The notes under the pieces are model-generated. The model did not search any database. It was not told where the DNA came from and saw nothing but the letters and a program-made list of their open reading frames with translations. The position numbers and the translations under genes are program-made. From Datnioides undecimradiatus (Eukaryota; Chordata; Actinopteri; Lobotiformes; Datnioididae), in assembly GCA_008933995.1 (NCBI GenBank), contig WARS01000016.1, positions 9,007,848 through 9,071,847 on the forward strand: a stretch of DNA of 64,000 nucleotides. Reading direction: 5' to 3'. Shown piece by piece: positions 11,801 through 23,300 of the stretch (the stretch's first letter is position 1; each line of letters opens with the position of its first letter).

Positions 11801-13479
11801 AATAAGATGGGCGACTCACATACAGGCCAGGGTTTGGCTTGCCTTGCCTCCGGCCTTCCTCCCCTCTCACATCTCTCAGTATGCAGGCAACACAAGCAAG
11901 CTCACACTTATGGGAAATCAGACGAAGACAATAAGACAAAACATTAGTCCCCACTGAGTCGACAGCTTCTAAGCTACTGTATTTCTAAGATCTGAGGTAA
12001 CATATCTGGACCCTTATTATTTGTAATTTGGTAAATAAAAAAAAAAACCATAGGAGAAGCACTGTGGAGTTATAAAGACTCCCCATGTAAAGACCAGCTC
12101 ACGTTAGTTAGTTAGTTAGTTAGTTAGACAGATCGTAGTGCAGTTCCTATTAAAAGAAAAACCCAAACCATGACACCCTGCTGATGTCCTCTGTACTTCT
12201 CTTATGTGTATATGTCTCATTGCTGGGAAATCTACCATGTTGTCAACATCTAGTTTAGTCAAAGGGTTTGTAAGGTGACTATAAACACTGGCAGATCCAC
12301 AGTTATAATGCCAAAGTGCTTTCAGAGGAGGCCTGTGACCATTAACTTAGGACAGGAATCCTAAATGAACACATTTATTACAGCACGTGCACATTGAATT
12401 ATGATTTTTAGGAATATGTGTGAGTGTACTTTGTGGTGTCTGCCCCAGCTCTGGATAATGTACCAAACCCCTGTGTAGCAAGTGATCCTGCTGGGATTAA
12501 ATATACAATTTAGCCATTATTTAATAAACCTTAAGGGTGCACTCCAACAAAAGATTGCATTTGACTTTTTTGGTTTATATTGAAATTTGAATTAGTTTTC
12601 ATTTGGTTATTTTTCCTTGATTTCATTTGCTATGAAGCTGAAGTGAGTCACTTAAACTTACTCAAACTCTTGTCTGATCTTAGACACTATTTTGATTTTA
12701 AACCTCACTGACTTTGAAACTTTTTTCTTTCTTTTTCTTTGAAACTTTAAACAAGCAAACTGAGAGTAAGTTCTACATCTGAAACAGCTGACAATATACA
12801 GATGGCCAACATGACCCAAATAGTGATGTCAGAACATCACAACCCCAACCAAGGTGGCTTGATGCAGTGTAGGTCATAAATCCCCATGCTAGCAGATGGG
12901 ATTTGGGACAAACTAAAAGATCCAACAATTTCATTTTATTTATTTATGTGATGTAATTGAAATGGGGTGTGATGTCAAGCAGCTCCACAGACTTATTACT
13001 GTACAGGCTCTGACTCCAAATGACACCATGTCTCATGTTGTATTGCTCATATTATATGTAATATATCATATTTTAGTTTCATTTTTATATTGTTGGAGAA
13101 AAAGGAGATGCATCTTCTATTTTTATGGTTGAAATAAACTGCAGTAGTAATGTAAGCTTAGGTTAGGTATCAATGATTGTCAACAAACTGCCTTCATGCC
13201 AGCAAACAGGCTGCCGTATAAATAATAAATCCTTGCTTCAGCCAATGACTAATAAACATTTGTACACTTAGACACTGAGACTGGGAACTTCCTGACTGTC
13301 TAGTTAGAAATGGAATAGCATGAAACTGGAACCAGATTGAGGCTGGAGACAAAGAGACATCAGGTACCAGTGTCTTTGTGGGTCACCAGAGGTAACCAGG
13401 ACATGGCTTAGAGATGATCAGGCTCGACACTGAGCAGACAGAGTGATTTGTCTCATCTTTGCTGTGTTAGTTGGTCTGT
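11801..13479. other. Gene-free DNA with a (TTAG)n tract
   Basis: No gene is supported. A short TTAG tetranucleotide repeat lies at about 12,103-12,127. The rest is AT-rich intergenic sequence. Confidence 0.5.
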
Positions 13480-13870
13480 TTGTCTCGACACACCTCGACA
13501 ACTACTGCATGGACTGTAATTAAAATTCCAACAGGCTTATGGTCCCTTACTGATATATACTAACAACTTTGGTGCCCTGGTTCCTCCTTTGGTGCCAACA
13601 TGTTATATCTTGGGGTGTAATAAAATATTTCCACATGGATTGCTGTGAAATTTGGCACAGACATGTTCCCCATAAATTACAAAATCCTGATAAATAGAAA
13701 ACCTTATTCTAACGCTATATCCTTTCATATACCACCATCACTGGGCCAAAACTAAAATTCTATCCAATGCTTGGGTTTGTAACCAAAGTATTGCACAGTC
13801 TTGATGGCATTGCCATGTGCTTCAGTGCAGCTAGCATGGATGTAGACTCTTCCTCTTGTTGGTTAATCTA
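13480..13870 (+). repeat. Degraded teleost interspersed repeat (repeat B, forward copy)
   Basis: Contains 'gtgaaatttggcacagacat' and 'gctagcatggatgtagact', hallmarks of a very abundant teleost repeat that I recognise from memory. The copy is diverged. The 167-codon open frame overlapping its 3' side (13,856-14,359) is not a gene. Confidence 0.55.
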
Positions 13871-14599
13871 TTGTGCCAGCCTGTCAGTCATTTACCAGTG
13901 GCCTACAATGTCCTCTATCACTTTATGCCAGCGACACGGTTGGTCAAGGGTAAATCATTTAGCACTCAGGGGCTGTGCAGTACATCTACAGTCTCACACT
14001 GTTGGCCACTGAGCAACTCCACTGGGGAAGTTGGGTTTTTTAATCCTTGCTTCAAAGTAAACATTTCAACTTTGGGATCTGAGAGAGGAATCAGTCTCAG
14101 GTTTTTACTTCCTCACCTGTTTTTGCTGTCAGTCCAGACACATTCCAGTCACAGCGTATTTAAAGACCACCGCTGCCGCCAGATTCCATGTTACATACAC
14201 ATATATTTGCAAACAAGCTCCCACAAGGTTAATTTTGGGCATAGTTGGGGAGTGTTTAATGTTGAGGTCATAATGTATTTTATATTTATATCTGTGATCA
14301 TTTCAGACATTGATGTGTTAGCAAAACTGTGTAAGAAACAGTGTGCCCCAGGTAACTAGTTAACACTCCTTACTCTGCCTGTCCTCCTGGTCACCTTTCT
14401 TGAGGGGACACATGTGCTCCATGATCAAACATGGTATCCTTTTTTCCTTTTTTCAATCATGGTTCTTTGGAGAAAAAATTAAAACTCTGACCACGCAGGT
14501 TTCTAAACACAAGCATATATATTTGCACCACAAAACCCTCAATACGCCTCTTGAGAGGAGGAATCAAGTAATATTTATTTTTTAATTAGCAAACTAAGG
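13871..14599. other. Gene-free DNA
   Basis: No supported gene. The long open frame here has no domain, no gene context and no splice logic. Confidence 0.5.
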
Positions 14600-15560
14600 T
14601 GAAGCAATGGAGAGTTAATTACTCAATTACTGATTCAAGTTAATTTTTAACAATCTGAAAATGAAGTCAGTCATTATTTAGGCGATTGGTTGATAATTAA
14701 GAGTCTAATCTAAATTAATTGTTGGGAGGGTTTTGATCCTGCAGTGCGCGCTGTGCTGTCTAAAACCAGGAAAGGATGCGATTCCAATTAAAAGTAAAGG
14801 GATTTAATGTATTGATGTTTTGTTTTTTCTCTCTCCCACAAATCCTGACACATAATGGAAGCTTTGATAATTTAGAAAAGGAGAGAACCCATTTCCAGGC
14901 GAGTGCGTTTTAGCTCCGTCTCTCCACGCAATTAGAAACTTTTCCTCCATCTAATTATGAGCATAATTGCGCCTCTGACAGAATATGGGGAGGAAATGCA
15001 AATTGTGATTGATTTAAAGTAATTCACCTCTTGTATGATAAATTAAACACGATGCCTCTAAAGTCCGTCAAAGTCTCCCTGTGTATATTCAAAATGTCAG
15101 TGACACGAGCCAAACTTCCTCCGGAGCAATAATTCCATTTCAATTAAAAGTGACTTATCACCTTTTCCTAAAACGTGCTTAATATGCCAAAAATATTCAA
15201 TGCTTGAAAGAGTCCAAAATGCCATTTTAATTGTTATCAGCGAGTCGGATCTCCCCCTCTCCCTCCCTCTTTCTTCTGCCCACCCTCCACACCCCCTTTT
15301 TCCTTGGCTGTCTTGGCACAAGCGGCACGGAAATAGACCTAATTAACCCCCCTACCCCACAGGGAAATCCGCTATGCAAATTAACATTTTCAAAATATAG
15401 TAATGATATAATTTGAGAAATGGTGACGCCAATTTTTCACGCACTGGCTCGAGGTATTTGCATATACATTTTAGCAGCCTAATCGATAGGTCCCACTTTT
15501 TCTACTCATTTCTAGATCATCTGGAGAGTGCGCGTGAGTGCGTGTGAGAGCGCGTGTGAG
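14600..15560. promoter_or_regulatory. Enhancer-like block 2 in the uncx upstream desert
   Basis: About 0.9 kb of non-repetitive sequence with a high density of TAATTA/AATTA cores (near 14,615, 14,665, 14,690, 14,715 and 14,950) and 'attatgagcataattgcg'-type composite motifs. It stands out from its surroundings as the best enhancer candidate of the desert. Conservation is not testable here. Confidence 0.4.
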
Positions 15561-15563
15561 GGT

Positions 15564-15580
15564 GGGGGGGGGGGGGGGGG
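15564..15580 (+). repeat. 17-nt guanine run
   Basis: An uninterrupted run of 17 G preceded by GGGT sits at the edge of enhancer-like block 2. It could form G-quadruplex structure or slip; it may also be length-uncertain in the assembly. Confidence 0.85.
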
Positions 15581-16439
15581 TTAAAACAAATGCTCAGATC
15601 TGATGGGCACAGAGGAAGAATGGATCAGCTTGGCCACTGGCTGGCTACTGGAGCCCAACAAAACCATCTGCCGGGAGTGAAGCGGTGGAGGGGTGGAGGG
15701 AAGAAGGAGGAGAAAGTCACCTCCTCCCTCCCTTCGTCTCTTTTCCCCCCAAAGAGCTCAGCTTAAAGCCGTTCTGTAAACGAGGAAAGATGTTTTAATT
15801 AGGAGGCAAGTTCACGCGCATCTCATTTAAATCACTTTAATGAATAGCTCAGTCAGAGTGGCCCGCGTGCGCTGAAATGAAAGGACTGATGTTGATGTTG
15901 TTTGAAACAAAGATATTTCATTTGGTTCTTCCTTAATGCTTTGTCCTATAACCTCCTAACCTTTATCATTTCAAGTTACAATTAAAGCACCATTTTACTC
16001 TTTAAATATATTCAATCTAATATAAATACAGGCTGTTTTGACAAATTGTACCTTACACAAAGACCCTGAACACAGTAAAATGATCGCATGTATTAAAAGA
16101 AAAGAATAGCATGTCGTGGTGTAGTCAAGTAGTGCATCTACAGCTAAGTCAGAACTTCACTCGTGTAGATAAAACTGATGCTCCCAAAACCCAGTAAAGA
16201 CCAGCACCTAGCATACCTGCAGTATGCACTCATATACAGACACCAAGCACAATTACTATACTGTCAGTAAACAATGTAAAATTTGAATTAAATACACAGA
16301 ATAATGCAGATTATTACATTATGCAACAAAGGAAGTAAATCAGATGTTTCTTCAATAAAGTATGGCTGCAAGATTGTAAGAAGAAAGATTAACTTAATCC
16401 TGCTATAAAAGTGCTCTTTCACTCTTTAAATATGACTCT
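15581..16439. other. Gene-free DNA
   Basis: No gene is seen. A short block at about 15,780-15,900 with AATTA cores could belong to the preceding enhancer-like region. Confidence 0.5.
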
Positions 16440-16880
16440 TTATTAGTCAATCAAACATTATTTTTCTTGCATCCTTTCCTGTACGAGTCATGACAGCATG
16501 CAGTCGATGGCGTACAGCCAAAATGACAGAACAGTTTAAGCAATTAATGCTCAAAGATATCAGTGAGTGAGTGAAATAATTCCAGATAAACTGCCAGTCC
16601 AAGCACAGCCTGATGATACCCTCCGGAATATCCCATCCTAACATATGTCTAATTGTTTACTACTGCTTGTTTACATAAATACAAAATGTTGCAGGGGAGG
16701 GGGAGGGGGGAGAGAGAGGGGGGAGTAGAGGGGAGTCGGTACACTATAAGACAGAGCTGGAGAATTAATAACAATTTGTGGCAGATAATTACTTATCAAT
16801 TAAAGCTGTTATCCTGCCTAATTAGGCAACGTTCATTAAATTCAGCCAATTTAAACCTTAATCAAAGTTAGCAGGGCCTG
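16440..16880. promoter_or_regulatory. Enhancer-like block 3 in the uncx upstream desert
   Basis: Non-repetitive stretch with TAATTAG, AATTAATAAC and CTAATTAGGC cores around a short GGGAGG purine tract (16,695-16,735). Its texture resembles conserved noncoding DNA. Low confidence without alignment. Confidence 0.3.
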
Positions 16881-18159
16881 ACAGCAGAGCTAGGCTCAGT
16901 GGAGGAGCACCCCCCAGTGGAGGAGAGGGGAGAAGGAGGAGTCCCTCAGGGTGCCTGTGGGATAGTTTTATTTATTATTGTTTAATTAGTTATTAATTAG
17001 TTTTATGTTTTTGTTTGAATTTGTATTAGTCTTTAAGTGGCATTGAGAATGAATGGGTTTATTAGTATTAATAGTAATAGTGGTAGGACTAGTTGTATTA
17101 GTGGTGGTAGTAACAGCTGGCAAAAGAGGGACTTTGATCCGTTCATGAGACAAAGGTTGTAATATCAAAAGCATATGGTACTATGATAATATATTGGTAT
17201 TATTATCATTATTATTATTGATGCATTACTGTGTAAGCAGCAAGGTTGAACTAGTTTACTGATATCCAAAGTAACTGAGTCTTTAAAATAATATTGGAGT
17301 AAAAACTCCAATATTTCCCTCCTAAATGTTGTGGAGTTAAACTGTAACACAGCATCAAGGTGAAATACAAAAGTAACGCACGGCCTTACGTTAACCTGTA
17401 TGGGGTCTTGACCCACATTAGACCCACAATCCTCCCACAATCTGGTGCATTATTCTATCTTGGCACACTACGTGGCCCACGATTTGCTGGGTGGTAGTTT
17501 GGCTTCAACATAAAACCTATTCGGGAAAATGTACCGCTATAAGCCCAATATTATCTGAATAATGAAGCTGAAAACTAGGTTTTGACTGGGGCCTAAAGGT
17601 CAGGTGAGCAGGGCCCACATGGATCTTATTAGCTGACATACTCATTAAATAATGCATATTATGCACATCCCTTCCCCCCAAAAGTTACATTAATAAGATT
17701 ACCTGGAGATCCACTGATATTTAAAACCTAGAAGTGTAAAGTTACTCCAAAAAAGAAGCAGAGGCTTTTCAGTTTTACTTTTAAATGATTACCAGGAGCA
17801 GGTGAACATCAGGTGTGTAAAAACACATGGAGCCTGTCTGGGTCTGCAGCCCTGAAACGACTGTCTCCCTGCCTTAAGAGCAAGTGACTTAAAATTTGCA
17901 CTTACGTACAGTACTTGAGTACATTTACAGAGCTACTTTCCACCAGTGATGATAATTAACATTAAAGATAATTTAATAATACAACAGTACAAAATACTCT
18001 AAATGTCCAATGTATACTGTTAGACCATTGAATCTATAAGTCTATTAAAGTATCATCATAACTTGATCAAATCTGTACAGTACTTCGGGAAAAAGCTGCT
18101 TTTTGCCAGTGATTACTATTTAATGTATCGTTTTATAATCACAAAAATCGGCACTCGTG
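16881..18159. repeat. Gene-free DNA with fragments of repeat A
   Basis: Fragments at about 17,255-17,400 ('aaagtaactgag', 'ttgtggagttaaactgtaac') and 17,735-17,955 ('cagtacttgagtacatttac', 'ctactttccaccagtgatg') look like pieces of the same teleost repeat as at 8,500. The last phrase is close to the element's terminal sequence. No gene is supported. Confidence 0.45.
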
Positions 18160-19340
18160 CACACAATGGCTGTAGGTTTAACACTCCTTCACCTTCTGAC
18201 CCGTCAGAACTGCTTTTAAAGCCTTCACGTCCAAGAACTGCTGGGGCCAATTGACAACAAAGCACGCGCATCTCGGGGAGGCCTCGGCACCAGGAACCAG
18301 TTAATTAATATTGGCTCTTGTTTGGTCTAGTTAATGAATGAGTGAATTATGCACCTCTGGGACACCGCCTCCCCAATCGCTTTAAATTATCCCCCGCATC
18401 CACACACACCCCCTTATCCAACATTGTCCTCCAATTTCCCCACTCTGATCCTGCACTGATGGGGTCCCTGTCAGCAACCACACCAGACACACACACACAC
18501 AGACCAAGGCTGCCCCTTGCAGTCTCCATCTGTCTGTCTTTGTCCTGTCTTTGGGTGTATTTTACTTCTTTGTCTCTCTCCAACACATTTATTGACGCCT
18601 CTTTTTTTTTTAATTCAACGCTTCTGTTCGACCTCGCATCGTCAGCTCAGGGTGGCAAATAACTTCCATCCCATTAACTCGTTTGAGAGGGGAGGCTAGT
18701 CAAACAAAGCTCGGCCGCAATCTGATCCACAGAGAGAGAGAGAGAGAGACACACACACACACACACACACAGACACACTTAGTTGTGTTGGTCAGAGAGG
18801 GGAAGAAAGATCCATATTATTTGCATTAAAAGCCTCGCACCGTGAAATTCATTTATAATTACAAAGCGGGGTTCTGTGTGTGTTATGCAGATCAGGGACA
18901 TGTGTGTGTGGAGTGAAAGGCTCGGATTGGTTATTTTGTGATATGCTAACACGGAATGTATAGTGACAGATTGCAATTATCCCGTTATTGTAATTGTCAA
19001 AGTCAATTCTCTGCAGGCTGAGTGCTGGCTGCATGAAAAAGAGCAGGATTTGCACGCGACAGAGGTTTGGCTGTAGTTTCTGACCCTCGTTCCTCAATGC
19101 GTTTTTTTATTATTATTCAAAACTCTGCAATCACAAACACACTGCTATCAGGACTTCACCTCGGAGCTGCAGAGTGTCATGACTGTTGGCCCTGGTTTGA
19201 AGGTTGTTTATTTAGTCTATTGAATATGTGTTGATTCAACTCCTTCTGTTAGAAAATGAGCATAATGAGCAAACATTTACGCATCGGATGACGGCATTTT
19301 ATGAGGATAATCCGCTAATTCACCAAATTAAATACCATTA
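18160..19340. promoter_or_regulatory. Enhancer-like block 4 in the uncx upstream desert
   Basis: Two non-repetitive segments (about 18,160-18,460 and 18,790-19,340) are rich in TTAATTAATATTGG, AATGAATGAGTGAATTATGC and ATTTATAATTAC-type motifs. An (AG)n(AC)n tract separates them. They are candidates for long-range uncx control, judged on composition only. Confidence 0.3.
18731..18778. repeat. (AG)n(AC)n compound microsatellite
   Basis: An AG dinucleotide run passes directly into an AC run. It is a simple repeat with no gene association. Confidence 0.9.
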
Positions 19341-19928
19341 GGATTTAAACGTCTTAAAATATCCACTAAGTTCCATCGCGTCCAGCAAAATGTATTATAA
19401 AGCTGATGCATATTTTATTATAAGACTTAGAGTTTTCTGAGTTATACAAATAAAATATGGGTTACCTGTACTCTGTGTGTTTGTGTGTGTGTGTGCGTGT
19501 GTGTGAGAGAGAGAGAGAAAGAAATGCGTTGTAACTTTAACTCTGCTCTGCTCAGCCTCGCGGATCTCCGGCGCCCCCTAGTGGTGAACACGGCGCGGTG
19601 CTGCTGGACTATTCTCCTTAAGGTCCCAGAAACCAAATGAAGTCTCCTTCCAAACAGTGCAGCCGTTCATTTCACCAAGTATCAAGCGTGTGTAGCTGCC
19701 AGCGGAGTCTAGCCTTGTCCTCAACATTTCTATCAATGAATATAAGATGTATGCTGACTGATACAAACAAAGCCATGCTCAGCAAATGAACCCGTAGTCA
19801 GTTGTGCCACACGTCATATGACAACACGGCTGAGCACGTGGCCAGAGTGCGCGCACACCTGCATGTATTTCTATTTAATGAAAGCCTATGTGGCTTTAGA
19901 GGTAGCAGAGTGTGTTTTGTGACCTGTG

Positions 19929-20308
19929 ATGGCCGAGTCTCGGAGAGTTCACCTGACCACTTTGTCCTGTGAGCCGGCTGCGGCCCCAAAGGCTCCGGTG
20001 TCCGGTGCTCTGCAGGTGAAAGAGGACAGTCCTGACCCACCCGCCGACACCGGCACAGTCCGACTAGTGCTCACGTTATTCGAGCCCGATGAGAGGAGCT
20101 TTCCGGAGTTCAGCTACAGCGAGCTCATTGACAACAAGGTGCGATTTTATCCCGACTCTTTGCTGAAAAAACTGAGGGAACTAAATGTCTGAAGGGTCAA
20201 GACTCAATCCGAATGAACATCTTACTTAAGTCCCAGAGCTGAGCTACATGTCTGCCTGTAGGACACAGAGCGGTTTTTGTGTAATTTGTAATATGTTACT
20301 TGACTTTT

Positions 20309-20339
<31 letters not shown>

Positions 20340-23300
20340 AGATCAACCATTCAGAAGATAAAGTCCCACAGAGGTTTGAGGAGGGAGTGTACGATGAGGT
20401 CGCTGCTATTGCAAAGAAGTTGGAGGAAAAATATGTGAGCGGCTTTGCAAAAAGTTATTGGTTAACGGAATTAACCGGAACCTTTTTCATTTCTCTGACA
20501 CAATCTGAGTAAACTTACACTCCCTTTAAACTGTTGTTAGATCTAAACAATGATACAGTTGTCATATTTTATATGTTGATGTTGCAGGGTGGCAAACCTA
20601 AGAAAAAGAAGGATCGCATTCAGGACTTGATTGACATTGGATATGGTTATGATGACGAGGATTCTTTCATTGACAACTCTGAGGCTGTGAGTTAATGTCA
20701 AGTCATACCTTTTGAGTTTCCCTTTTAATTGTTATTCACTCATATTTTGCACATCTTTTAAGATTTATAAAAGCTATTAACAGTCTATGAATTCTGGTTT
20801 TTCTCTGCAGTATGATGAATTTGTGCCAGCCTCCATCACCACCAAATTGGGTGGATTCTATGTAAATTCGGGTGTGCTGCAGTTCTGCCAGGCCTCTGAC
20901 ACCGAGGACCTCACAACAGTGGAGAAAACACCGGAGCCCTCTAAAGTAAGTAGTCCATTTAAACAGAAATGCAAATCACGGGGACAATGGGACAATGTCA
21001 GGGAGCAAAATTTTATTTAAGAAGATTTTTTTTTTTCAATGTTTTTCCATCAGTGATCGAGGATGAAAACTATTTTTGCACCAGTGATTCATATCTGTAC
21101 AGTTTTCGGTATGATTTGTGCACCATTTCTGATTAGATGTAACACTTTCAAAATTGTTTAGAAACGTAAACTTAACAGTGGACAACATAAGTCAAAGAAG
21201 AAGCTGTGCAGAGAAGGTGGAGAGATGAAAAGCAACGTTGACCTGACATCCAGGTGAGGCTGACCCAAGCAATGTTACCTCTCATTTGATTTAATGAGTT
21301 CAAATATCATTTTCTCATTAGCGTCATGTATTCATGTCGTAGCACTTTGTCTGAAATTGGACTGAATGACAATGAAAAGAAGAAGAAAAAGAAGAAAAAG
21401 GCAGTTGGCACACTGAGCGTCACCAGCATGTTGAAAAAGTTTCAAAGAGAGAAGGAAAAGGAGCGACAGAGGGCAAAGGAGACGACTCAGAAGGCGGCAA
21501 TAAACATGGCTGCACCCACAATCCCTCTGTGCCCTGCGGACGCAGCTGGAGGTGGAGGCTCAGGACTGACTGACCCCCTCCTCAGTTTGATTGGATCAAT
21601 CAATGACCATGCTCTTATCCAGGCAGCCAACACGGTGAACTTTGACATTGATTTGGACTGTTTGTTAGACATCAGTGAAGGGACTTCATCACCTAAAGCG
21701 GTTACGCAACCTGCCGAGACACAGTCTCTCCAACCCAAAACGGAGGATCAAGCTCCGCCTCCAAATGCAAAGACCAACCCCGAACCGAGGCCTCATTCAG
21801 AGCAAATCCAGCTCCTGTCACAAACCGGTTCTGTGCCACTTCAGGGGTGTGTCCCGCTGCCAGAAGGACTTCCCCCAGGACTGGAAGACAGGATTCGAAA
21901 ACTCATGGTGGTGAGGTTTAAACTCTAAGCGTTGGATGCAGAAGTGATGTCTCTGTGTTGACTAGTGTAAGCTTCAGTTGTAGGATGGACAAACGCAGGA
22001 TGGATGCACAGCATAACATGTTTATTTTTCAGGCAGCTAAGACCTCAGAGGGGGAGTCTAAACTTAAGTTCTTCACTCCAGAAATCAACTCGATCCTGTT
22101 AGAGTGAGTTATTCAACAACACTGACACAAAGCCTTGACGCTATTTTTATCTTAAGTTATTGCAAATCCTGATTTGTTTACATCCATATCAGCCATTTTG
22201 TATACTAACTAATTCATGGTTTCCACCGCATATAAATGACACGCAGGGTCCTACTCATAGTTGAATTGTTCCCTAGCTCTACTACTACCACTACTATCAA
22301 AAATCCACAGGTCTCCAGGTCAGTTCAGCCATTTAGATTGCACAGATTGGTCTTAGAGTCGGGTGACAGACAAGATAATGCTACACACATGCAAATGTGG
22401 CAGCCTGTCATATTTGTTTTTGCAAACTAATGTAGATCCTCTTGTGAGTGAGTTGTCATGGTAAACTTACTACCTAAACAACATACTGCCCTTAAAAGGA
22501 AGTGTTAAGTACATTACAGTCATTGTCCTACACAAAATGCGCATTGATAACCAGATGGCTGTTAAACTGCCATGCTGACCTGCTCATTAGGAACAGTTTT
22601 AGTGCATGATGTTGTTTCATTAGGTCAGTTGGACAAGCAGCTCAGAGTTGGATGGATCCAACTGGGCATTTTAGTGTCACACACAAATCTGAACATGTCT
22701 TTTTGACAATCATAAGACCATACGTCCCCTAGATTTGCTGCTCCATAGTGCTAATGACCAGTAGTGTCTTGAAGTGTATAGTTCACTGCTCTCACTGTGT
22801 CTTTGTGCAGTATTGAGCTGCAGTGTCGGGAACAGAGTGGCCAGTTGCGCTCCAAGGTGTACACGCACCTGTCATCTTTCCTGCCCTGCAGCAGAGAAAC
22901 ACTCCTCAAACGTGTAAAGAAGCTGTTACTGACACACATGGTGAGTGTGGGGGTTTTTTCTTGATGCTTTGTGTTGTATTTTTATTACAGACTGTGTGTT
23001 TTTGATGATATATATTTACACATGACCCGCTTCTTGAATTTGTCACTGACGAGGAGGAACCCCCTGATGTGGAGGATCCAATGCACAAGCTCAAGGAGGC
23101 CATTGGTAAAGCGATGCCTGAGCAGATCGCGCGTTTTCATGAAAACTGCCAAGTATATGAACAACTCAAGACTTCTAAGTAAGTTTATCAGTGTACGTTT
23201 GAGGGTATCGAGAAAAAGTTCACCTCGTTATTACTTAAAAACAATGGCACTGGAGAGCAGAGTTTTCAAAAACGTCATCTGGTTAAAGTGTCAGTCTTTT

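Noticed and set aside
13856-14359. 167-codon open frame in the desert
   Set aside because: Starts inside a degraded interspersed repeat and has no protein-like features.
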